From Parvibaculum sp. (GTDB lineage: Bacteria > Pseudomonadota > Alphaproteobacteria > Parvibaculales > Parvibaculaceae), in contig JAGUWA010000445.1 of NCBI GenBank assembly GCA_020062605.1, positions 1-5,553 of the forward strand: 5,553 bases of DNA, read 5' to 3'. The notes beneath the pieces are model-generated. The model was not told the DNA's origin. It saw only the letters and a program-made list of their open reading frames with translations, and did not search any database. This document shows, piece after piece, positions 1 to 5,006 of the stretch (positions are counted from its first letter, which is position 1; the number at the start of each line of letters is the position of its first letter). A program made the translations under genes and the position numbers.

Positions 1-71
1 GCGATACGCGCCGCGCGGACGCCGCCGGAACCCGCGCCGATGACGAAGAGGTCGTAGTCGTATTTGGTCAT
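1..71 (-). CDS. gor: Glutathione reductase (glutathione-disulfide reductase), N-terminal fragment
   Basis: Only the first 23 codons are present; the gene runs off the left edge. The visible protein begins MTKYDYDLFVIGAGSGGVRA. It contains the Rossmann FAD-binding glycine motif G12-A-G14-S-G16-G17 followed by V-R-A-A-R, a combination typical of class I pyridine nucleotide-disulfide oxidoreductases and closest to glutathione reductases (family knowledge). The full enzyme is a cytosolic FAD homodimer that reduces glutathione disulfide with NADPH. The start is supported by a GGGAGT ribosome-binding site 7 nt upstream (bases 79-84). It lies downstream of rpiA on the same strand, an arrangement that fits alphaproteobacterial genomes as I recall them. 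The redox CxxxxC site and the dimerisation domain are outside the window. A dihydrolipoamide dehydrogenase or mercuric reductase relative cannot be fully excluded from so short a piece. Confidence 0.82.
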   Translation of the reverse strand, partial: MTKYDYDLFVIGAGSGGVRAARI

Positions 72-78
72 CGTTCGG

Positions 79-84
79 ACTCCC
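79..84 (-). promoter_or_regulatory. Ribosome-binding site of gor
   Basis: The minus strand reads GGGAGT, then 7 nt, then the ATG at 71-69. It supports that ATG as the start of the edge-truncated glutathione reductase gene. Confidence 0.6.
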
Positions 85-95
85 GGTCTTTTCGA

Positions 96-186
96 TTCCT
101 GGCGTCATTGCCGCTTTGAGGCGGCAATCCAGAACCGCAGTTCGCGACTGCCGCTCTGGACCCCCGGGTCAAGCCCGGGGGTGACA
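96..186. repeat. Composite intergenic palindromic repeat (two inverted hairpin units plus a central hairpin)
   Basis: Three nested inverted repeats fill most of the rpiA-gor spacer. Unit A pairs ATTGCCGC (107-114) with GCGGCAAT (121-128) around a 6-nt loop. It can be extended by CTGG (99-102) with CCAG (129-132) across a 4-nt bulge. Unit B pairs ACCCCCGGG (160-168) with CCCGGGGGT (174-182) around the loop TCAAG, a perfect 9-bp stem. Between them GCAGT (137-141) pairs with ACTGC (147-151). Unit A read on the minus strand and unit B read on the plus strand share the frame CTGGA - stem - TCAA - stem - TGAC, so they look like two inverted copies of one family. TCCAGA (128-133) mirrors TCTGGA (155-160), and GTCA (104-107) mirrors TGAC (182-185). 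Palindromes with this GGGTCAAGCCC core are, from memory, frequent between alphaproteobacterial genes. No T-tract follows either hairpin on either strand, so it is not a classical intrinsic terminator. It may stabilise the rpiA 3' end or attenuate readthrough into gor (inference). Confidence 0.8.
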
Positions 187-201
187 ACAATATTCAAGTT
201 G

Positions 202-900
202 TCACTTCGTCTCGATGATATCGGTACCCGAGGGCGTGCCTACAATGGCGAGCGCGGCGATGCCGATAAACAATCCGTTATCGACGACGCCGGGGATGCG
301 GTTCAAGGCCGCGGCGAGGCCGTCCGGGTCCGGAATTTTGCCGAATGCGCAGTCGTAGATGAAGTTCTCGCTGTCGGTAAAAAAGGGTTCGCCATATTCG
401 TCGGCGCGGCGGGACATCTTGCCCGAGCAGCCAAAGGCGCTGGCGACTTCCGCAATCTTGCGTGCCGTGACCGTGGCGCCGAAGGGAATGACCTCGACGG
501 GAAGCGGAAAGGCGCCGAGCGTCTCCACCAGTTTCGACGCATCGGCGATCACGATCATTTGATCGGACGCCGTGGCGACGATCTTCTCGCGGAGCAGCGC
601 ACCGCCGCCGCCCTTGATGAGGCGGAGATTGCGGTCGAGTTCGTCCGCACCATCGACGGTGATGTCGAGATGCGGCGTGTCGTCGAGATTGGAGAGCGGG
701 ATGCCGAGGCTCGCGGCAAGCTTGCCCGTGCGCTCCGAGGTCGGCACGCCGACGACCTCAAGCCCCTGCTTCACCTTCTCGCCCAGCGCGCGAACGAAAT
801 GTTCCGCCGTCGAGCCGGTACCGAGACCGAGCTTCATGCCCGGCTTCACATAGTCGAGCGCGCGAATGGCCGCCGCCTTCTTCTGTTCGTCGGCCGTCAT
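202..900 (-). CDS. rpiA: Ribose-5-phosphate isomerase A
   Basis: This 232-aa cytosolic enzyme interconverts ribose 5-phosphate and ribulose 5-phosphate in the non-oxidative pentose phosphate pathway. The length fits the RpiA family (about 220-235 aa). Motifs appear in the expected order: the phosphate-binding loop GLGTGST (25-31), TVDGADE (81-87) with acidic residues D83 and D86, and the stretch from K96 through GGGG to LLREK with E105. By alignment from memory these correspond to the E. coli active-site residues D81, D84, K94 and E103 with an offset of two. The C-terminal NGLFIG (208-213) is also family-typical. The start ATG (900-898) lies 3 nt after the TGA of the upstream dehydrogenase gene. 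There is no strong ribosome-binding site (only a weak GGGG about 11 nt upstream), which suggests translational coupling. Downstream the gene is followed by the palindromic repeat and then gor. No truncation or missing key residue is seen. Confidence 0.96.
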   Translation of the reverse strand: MTADEQKKAAAIRALDYVKPGMKLGLGTGSTAEHFVRALGEKVKQGLEVVGVPTSERTGKLAASLGIPLSNLDDTPHLDITVDGADELDRNLRLIKGGGGALLREKIVATASDQMIVIADASKLVETLGAFPLPVEVIPFGATVTARKIAEVASAFGCSGKMSRRADEYGEPFFTDSENFIYDCAFGKIPDPDGLAAALNRIPGVVDNGLFIGIAALAIVGTPSGTDIIETK

Positions 901-903
901 GGA

Positions 904-2364
904 TCAGAGCCCCGCCATCGCTACATATTTCACTTCGAGAAATTCCTCGATGCCCCAGGGTCCGCCTTCGCGGCCGAGCCCCGACTCCTTGAAGCCGCCA
1001 AAGGGTGCGACTTCCGTCGAGATGATGCCCGCGTTGACGCCGACCAGTCCGTATTCGAGCGCCTCCGCCATACGCCAGACGCGACCGATGTCGCGGCTGT
1101 AGAAATAGGAGGCAAGGCCGAAGGGCGTGTCGTTTGCGAGCGCAACCGCTTCCTCTTCCGTTTCGAAGCGGAAGACGGGCGCAAGCGGCCCGAAGGTTTC
1201 CTCGCGCGCGGCCTTCATGTCCTGCGTCATGCCGACGATGACCGTGGGCTCGAAGAAGGTGCCGCCCTTCGCATGGCGCTTGCCGCCGGTGAGGATTTTC
1301 GCACCGCCCGCGACGGCGTCCGCGACATGCTCCTCGACCTTTTCGACCGCGGCCATTTCGATGAGCGGGCCTTGCGCGACGCCCTCCTCGAAGCCTGAGC
1401 CGACTTTGAGCTGCGCAACCTTCTTCGCGAGCTTCTCCACGAATTCGTCGTGCACGGCGGACTGCACGAGGAAGCGATTGGTGCAGATGCAGGTCTGGCC
1501 GGTGTTGCGATATTTGGAGGCGACGGCGCCTTCGACCGCCGCGTCGATGCCGGCGTCGTCGAAAACGATGAAGGGCGCGTTGCCGCCGAGCTCCAGCGAA
1601 ATCTTCTTCACCGTGGAGGCCGACTGCTGCATCAGCTCCTTGCCGATTTCGGTGGAGCCCGTGAAAGTGACTTTCCGCACGAGCGGGTTCGACGTCATCT
1701 CGCCGCCGATGGCGCCTGCCTTGCCGGTGACGATGCTGAGGACACCATCGGGAACGCCAGCGCGGCGGGCCAGCTCCGCCAGCGCAAAAGCGGAGAGCGG
1801 CGTCATGGTGGCGGGCTTGACGACCATCGTACAGCCGGCCGCGAGCGCGGGCGCGGCCTTGCGCGTGATCATGGCGGCAGGGAAGTTCCACGGCGTGATG
1901 GCGGCGCAGACGCCGATGGGCTGCTTCAGCACGACGATGCGGCGGTCGCTCGTCGGGGCGGGAACGATGCTGCCGTATACGCGCTTCGCCTCCTCCGCAT
2001 AGAACTCGATGAAGGCGGCGGCATAGGCGATTTCGCCCTTCGCTTCCGCCAGCGGCTTGCCCTGCTCCGCCGTGAGGATCGCGCCCAGATCGTCCTGATT
2101 TTCCATCATCAGGTCGAACCAGCGGCGAAGAATGGCGGAGCGCTCCTTCGCGGGGCGCCCGGCCCACCCCTTTTGCGCCCGTGCGGCGGCCTCGATGGCC
2201 TGTCTCGTTTCGGCCGCGCCAAGCGAGGGGACGGTGGCGATCGTCTGGCCGGAAGCGGGATCCACGACATCGATCTGCGGCGCTTCCGCTCCCACCCATT
2301 TCCCATCCACGAAACAATGGGTCCTGAGCAGCGTGCTGTCCTTGAGGCGGGTCGAAAGGGTCAT
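904..2364 (-). CDS. gabD: NAD(P)-dependent succinate-semialdehyde dehydrogenase (GabD type)
   Basis: This 486-aa cytosolic aldehyde dehydrogenase most likely oxidises succinate semialdehyde to succinate, the last step of GABA catabolism. All superfamily residues are visible: PWNFP with N160, VVKPA with K183, the cofactor loop TGSTEIG (235-241), the general base E258 in LELGG, the nucleophile C292 in NTGQTCICTNR, and EETFGP (388-393). The T-C-x-C-x-N-R active-site sequence and the ATMTPLSA segment after K183 resemble bacterial GabD rather than betaine- or lactaldehyde-type enzymes (family knowledge). A second cysteine, C294, sits two residues from the nucleophile. The start ATG is supported by AAGGAA 5 nt upstream. 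The gene is first in a minus-strand unit with rpiA (3-nt gap) and probably gor. No gabT, gabP or regulator is in the window, so the physiological source of the semialdehyde is unknown. A related specificity such as glutarate semialdehyde remains possible. Confidence 0.9.
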   Translation of the reverse strand: MTLSTRLKDSTLLRTHCFVDGKWVGAEAPQIDVVDPASGQTIATVPSLGAAETRQAIEAAARAQKGWAGRPAKERSAILRRWFDLMMENQDDLGAILTAEQGKPLAEAKGEIAYAAAFIEFYAEEAKRVYGSIVPAPTSDRRIVVLKQPIGVCAAITPWNFPAAMITRKAAPALAAGCTMVVKPATMTPLSAFALAELARRAGVPDGVLSIVTGKAGAIGGEMTSNPLVRKVTFTGSTEIGKELMQQSASTVKKISLELGGNAPFIVFDDAGIDAAVEGAVASKYRNTGQTCICTNRFLVQSAVHDEFVEKLAKKVAQLKVGSGFEEGVAQGPLIEMAAVEKVEEHVADAVAGGAKILTGGKRHAKGGTFFEPTVIVGMTQDMKAAREETFGPLAPVFRFETEEEAVALANDTPFGLASYFYSRDIGRVWRMAEALEYGLVGVNAGIISTEVAPFGGFKESGLGREGGPWGIEEFLEVKYVAMAGL

Positions 2365-2524
2365 GAAATTTCCTTGAAAATCAGGTACATGCCAGGGTTC
2401 CTTGCTTATCCCGTCCCGCCCACGTCATATAGAAGTCCGGGCGGAGGCGACCATATCCCTGTCAGCACCCCTTGTTAGCATCCGTCGGCAGGGGCGGAAA
2501 GAGCCCGAAACAATACGGAAACGC
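2365..2524. promoter_or_regulatory. Divergent promoter spacer between gabD and the DUF2817 gene
   Basis: This 160-base non-coding spacer separates two genes transcribed away from each other, so it should carry both promoters. An A/T-rich island at 2426-2434 (CATATAGAA on the plus strand) stands out from the GC-rich surroundings. On the plus strand TTGCTT (2402-2407) is followed after 18 nt by CATATA (2426-2431), a weak sigma70-like pair. On the minus strand the same island reads TTCTATATG and could serve the dehydrogenase, but I see no convincing -35 box for it. The inverted pair CCGCCC (2416-2421) and GGGCGG (2439-2444) brackets the island and might be an operator, though six GC bases recur easily in such DNA. 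The region is assigned by gene orientation; individual boxes are uncertain. Confidence 0.45.
2370..2375 (-). promoter_or_regulatory. Ribosome-binding site of gabD
   Basis: The minus strand reads AAGGAA, then ATTTC, then ATG. This is the clearest Shine-Dalgarno sequence in the window, and it fixes the dehydrogenase start at 2364. Confidence 0.75.
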
Positions 2525-3670
2525 ATGACGGCCAGCGGTTACTTCTCAGAGACCTATACGGAAGCGAGACGAGGGTTCCTCAAGGCGGCGGAGGCGGCGG
2601 ACGCGCGGATTGCGACCTATGAGAACGGCCATGCGACGGGACCGGGGGGTGCGAGGCTTTTCACCGATACGGCATGGTTCGGGCCGGCAGACGCGGAGAC
2701 CGTGCTGCTCAACACCTGCGGGACGCATGGCGCGGAGGGCTATGGCGGCTCGGCGGCGATGACGGCGTGGATATGCGAGCGCGGCCCCGCGACGCTGCCG
2801 CCGGGGGTTGCGCTGCTGATGGTTCACGCGGTGAACCCTTTCGGCTTCGCCTGGGGGCTCCGGGGCACGGAAAACAACGTCGACCTCAACCGCAATTTCC
2901 TCGACCACACGAAGCCACATCCCGAAAACCCGCTTTACGATGAGCTGCACGACATATTGTGCCCCAACTCGCTGGCCGAAGACGCGGTGCAGCGGATGCT
3001 GGCGGCAGGCGCCCGCTTCGTCGAACGGCATGGGCAGTGGGCGCTCGAGGACGCGATCAGCCGCGGGCAGTATACGCATCCCGATGGCTATCATTTCGGC
3101 GGCACGGCGCCCGAATGGTCGAACCTGACCATGCGCAAGATCGTCAGCCGCGAACTTGCCCATGCGCACAAGGTCGGCTTCATCGACTGGCATTCGGGAC
3201 CGACCGGCGACGGCGAGCTCATCTATCTGTGCTATTCGGAGCCTGGCAGCGCGGGCTTCGAGCGTGCCGCGCAGTGGTGGGGCCGCAACGCGCTCGACCC
3301 GAAAACCGTCGACGCGATGTGGGGCTCCAAACGGCCGACACGGCGCGGGACGATGTTCTGGGGCATCGAAGACATGCTGGCACCGCATGCGGCGTTCGGC
3401 GGCGCGGCGGTCGAGTTCCGCTCGGCGAAGGCAAAGAACAATGCGGCGAAGGCGATGCGCGTGCCGATGCTGGAGCGGTGGCTGCGCTTCATCGGCGGCT
3501 TCGATGCGCCGGAAGCGGCGGGTTACTTCGAGGAAATACGCGAGGATTATGCGCCGCGGCGGCACTCCTGGCAGGAGAACGTGATCGCGAACGGACTTGC
3601 CTGCTACGAGCGCACGCTTGCCGGGCTTGGCGAGTGGGCACGCGAAGGCGGATTGAAGGCGGCGGACTGA
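2525..3670 (+). CDS. DUF2817 / M14-like zinc hydrolase of unknown substrate
   Basis: This 381-aa protein resembles the DUF2817 family, which belongs to the zinc carboxypeptidase (M14) / succinylglutamate desuccinylase-like fold (family knowledge). The visible catalytic set is complete: zinc ligands H68 and E71 in GTHGAEGY, the M14-like substrate-binding motif DLNRNF with N122 and R123, third zinc ligand H223 in DWHSGPTGDGE, and the probable catalytic glutamate E297 in AVEFRSAK. The N-terminus (MTASGYFSETYTEARRGF) has no signal peptide and no membrane segment, so it is probably cytosolic. The ATG at 2525 is chosen because family similarity begins there. A longer frame opens at the TTG at 2402, but those 41 codons are low-complexity-like and cross the divergent promoter spacer. 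The ribosome-binding site is weak (GGAAA just upstream). Its natural substrate, peptide or N-acyl amino acid, is not known. It ends 3 nt from the convergent acetyltransferase gene. Confidence 0.88.
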   Translation: MTASGYFSETYTEARRGFLKAAEAADARIATYENGHATGPGGARLFTDTAWFGPADAETVLLNTCGTHGAEGYGGSAAMTAWICERGPATLPPGVALLMVHAVNPFGFAWGLRGTENNVDLNRNFLDHTKPHPENPLYDELHDILCPNSLAEDAVQRMLAAGARFVERHGQWALEDAISRGQYTHPDGYHFGGTAPEWSNLTMRKIVSRELAHAHKVGFIDWHSGPTGDGELIYLCYSEPGSAGFERAAQWWGRNALDPKTVDAMWGSKRPTRRGTMFWGIEDMLAPHAAFGGAAVEFRSAKAKNNAAKAMRVPMLERWLRFIGGFDAPEAAGYFEEIREDYAPRRHSWQENVIANGLACYERTLAGLGEWAREGGLKAAD

Positions 3671-3679
3671 AACTCAGTC
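3665..3679. repeat. Short hairpin spanning both stop codons of a convergent gene pair
   Basis: GACTGA (3665-3670) and TCAGTC (3674-3679) form a perfect 6-bp inverted repeat with loop AAC. Both convergent genes end in Asp-TGA, so the two gene ends mirror each other and the loop is the whole intergenic gap. The stem is short and has no T-tract on either side; a bidirectional terminator role is possible but weakly supported. Confidence 0.5.
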
Positions 3680-4165
3680 GAGCACGAAGTCGTAGCGAAC
3701 TTCCATGATGTGCGGATAGCGCGGGAAGCCGACCGGACGGCGTGCGACGAGACGGCCGCCCATGCGCTCGTAAAAGCCGCGCGCCTTCAGATTCTTTTCA
3801 AGCACCCAGAGGAACGCCTCGCGGCGGCCGAGGCAGGCGATCTCGTCAAAGAGATGAGACAGAAGCGCCGCACCGACGCCGCGCCCGTGATCTTCCTTGC
3901 GGACATAAAGCGTGGTGACTTCCGCGCCCTCCATGTGGCCGAAGCCGACGGGCGCACCCGACTGTTCCACGATCCAGGCGATGCCGCGACCGAGCGCATC
4001 TTGCCAGCCCGCTTCCTCGCGCTGCGCATCGAGCCTGTCGAGGAGAGGCTGCGGCAGGAGGCCGGGATAGGCTTCGCGCCAGCAAACGACCTTCAGGCGG
4101 GCGAGCGTTTCCTCGTCCTGCCCGGGCATGGCCATTCGCGTCTGATAGCGCGTGAGCAGCTTCAT
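3674..4165 (-). CDS. GNAT-family N-acetyltransferase
   Basis: This 163-aa protein has the length and order of a single-domain GNAT enzyme, which transfers an acetyl group from acetyl-CoA to an amine of a small molecule or protein. The N-terminal part contains CWREAYPGLLP (28-38), common in GNAT members of the RimI/YhbS-like kind. Motif A follows as TTLYVRKEDHGRGVGAALL (84-102). Its acetyl-CoA pyrophosphate loop is H93-G-R-G-V-G98, with histidine where Q or R is usual. Motif B is the region with N125 and ARGFYERMGGR (128-138). The substrate cannot be predicted. The ATG at 4165 is chosen because the fold needs the strand LTRYQTR before the first helix; no clear ribosome-binding site precedes it. 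ATG codons at residues 11 and 13 are alternatives. The open frame continues upstream to 4441 but would overlap gph and is rejected. The gene is divergent from gph and convergent with the DUF2817 gene. Confidence 0.88.
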   Translation of the reverse strand: MKLLTRYQTRMAMPGQDEETLARLKVVCWREAYPGLLPQPLLDRLDAQREEAGWQDALGRGIAWIVEQSGAPVGFGHMEGAEVTTLYVRKEDHGRGVGAALLSHLFDEIACLGRREAFLWVLEKNLKARGFYERMGGRLVARRPVGFPRYPHIMEVRYDFVLD

Positions 4166-4325
4166 TCGGGAAGTATGGACGAAAAGCGGACCTCGTTCGA
4201 AGCGGAAAATGCCCTTTCGGGGTTCCCTGCGGCTATCGGCAGCGGGAGCCACGCGCGCAGGCCTTGCCAGGCGGGAGCGGCCATGCGAGAGAGATCCTCG
4301 TTCCATTTCCCGCCGGTTGCGCCCC
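4166..4325. promoter_or_regulatory. Divergent promoter spacer between the GNAT gene and gph
   Basis: This 160-base spacer separates two genes transcribed outwards. I see no good Shine-Dalgarno sequence before either start. On the minus strand CATACT (4172-4177) matches the -10 consensus at four of six positions and lies only 6 nt before the acetyltransferase ATG, so transcription from it would give a nearly leaderless message. On the plus strand TTGCCA (4264-4269) is a possible -35 for gph, but the expected -10 position is poor. Both frames stay open through the spacer, so the absence of stops cannot be used to place the starts; those are set by protein family alignment. Confidence 0.35.
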
Positions 4326-5006
4326 ATGTCCCGCCCTGTCCTTCTCTTCGATCTCGACGGCACGCTCGCCGATACGGCAGCGGACCTTTGCGAGACGCTG
4401 AACGTGATTCTCGAGATGCATGGGCGCGGGCGCGTGCCCAACGAGCGGGTGCGCCATCTGGTCGGCGGCGGCGCCCGCCTGCTGCTGGAACGCGGATACA
4501 GCGAGACGGGCGAACCGGCGAGCGCGGAAATGCTCGATCTCAGCTTCGACGAATTCCTCGACTATTACGGGCGGCACATTGCCGACCATACGAAGCTCTG
4601 GCCCGGTGTGCGCGACCAGCTCGACATGCTTGCGGAACGCGGCGCGCTGATGGCGGTCTGCACGAACAAGGTAGAGGGCCTGTCGCGGAAGCTGCTCGAG
4701 ATGCTCGGCATCGACCACTACTTTCCGGTGGTCATCGGCGGCGACACGCTGCCCGTGAAGAAGCCCAACCCCGAGCACCTGTTCGAAGCGATCCGCCTGC
4801 TCGGCGGCGAGCGCGACCACGCCGTGATGGTGGGCGACAGCGAGACAGATATCGATGCCGCGAAGAATGCGGGGCTGCCCTCGATCTGCGTCAGCTTCGG
4901 CTATACGCGCATACCGGTGCCCGAACTCGGCGCGGACGTCGTGATCGATCATTTCGACGAGTTTCCGGCGGCGCTTTCGCGGCTGCTGCCGCACCACTTT
5001 TCCTAG
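4326..5006 (+). CDS. gph: Phosphoglycolate phosphatase (HAD superfamily)
   Basis: This 226-aa cytosolic HAD hydrolase most likely dephosphorylates 2-phosphoglycolate, a toxic product of DNA repair and of oxygenase side reactions. All four HAD motifs are visible. Motif I is LFDLDGTLADT with nucleophile D9 and acid/base D11. Motif II is VCTNK with T113. Motif III is KKPNPEHL with K146. Motif IV is VMVGDSETDIDAAKNAG with D171 and D175. The helical cap between motifs I and II carries HLVGGGARLLLERG (44-57), matching the Gph signature (family knowledge). The length is usual for Gph. The ATG at 4326 sits directly before the conserved first strand; the upstream in-frame codons back to 4152 lack similarity to the family and cross the promoter spacer. 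No obvious ribosome-binding site precedes it. The TAG stop overlaps the stop of the convergent downstream gene. Another small phosphatase specificity is possible because HAD substrate ranges overlap. Confidence 0.9.
   Translation: MSRPVLLFDLDGTLADTAADLCETLNVILEMHGRGRVPNERVRHLVGGGARLLLERGYSETGEPASAEMLDLSFDEFLDYYGRHIADHTKLWPGVRDQLDMLAERGALMAVCTNKVEGLSRKLLEMLGIDHYFPVVIGGDTLPVKKPNPEHLFEAIRLLGGERDHAVMVGDSETDIDAAKNAGLPSICVSFGYTRIPVPELGADVVIDHFDEFPAALSRLLPHHFS

Noticed and set aside
158..182. Intrinsic terminator for rpiA
   Set aside because: The GC-rich stem is strong, but no T-run follows it in the rpiA direction, so it is described as part of the palindromic repeat instead.
64..1398. Long open frame of 444 codons on the plus strand, antisense to rpiA and gabD
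   Set aside because: It crosses the palindromic repeat and two well-identified genes. Its translation is rich in R, A, D, E and G without recognisable domains, as expected for the antisense of GC-rich coding DNA.
758..2317. Minus-strand open frame of 519 codons in another frame of gabD
   Set aside because: It is an out-of-frame shadow of the dehydrogenase with extreme Arg/Gly/Ala composition and no family motif, whereas the overlapping frame contains all aldehyde dehydrogenase residues.
1450..2478. Plus-strand open frame of 342 codons antisense to gabD
   Set aside because: It has a biased composition and no motifs, and it overlaps the clear dehydrogenase gene and its upstream spacer.
2402..2524. 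TTG-initiated N-terminal extension of the DUF2817 protein
   Set aside because: The 41 extra residues lie in the divergent promoter spacer over the A/T-rich island, and family similarity starts at the ATG at 2525.
2546..3565. Minus-strand open frame of 339 codons opposite the DUF2817 gene
   Set aside because: It is an Arg-rich shadow without domains; the plus-strand frame has a complete M14-like catalytic set.
4152..4325. GTG-initiated N-terminal extension of Gph
   Set aside because: The 58 extra residues precede the conserved first HAD strand, are Arg-rich, and overlap the start of the divergent acetyltransferase gene.
3674..4441. Extended 255-codon version of the GNAT acetyltransferase
   Set aside because: The extra 92 N-terminal residues are Arg/Ser-rich, cross the divergent spacer and overlap the 5' end of gph. 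The GNAT fold is complete from the ATG at 4165.
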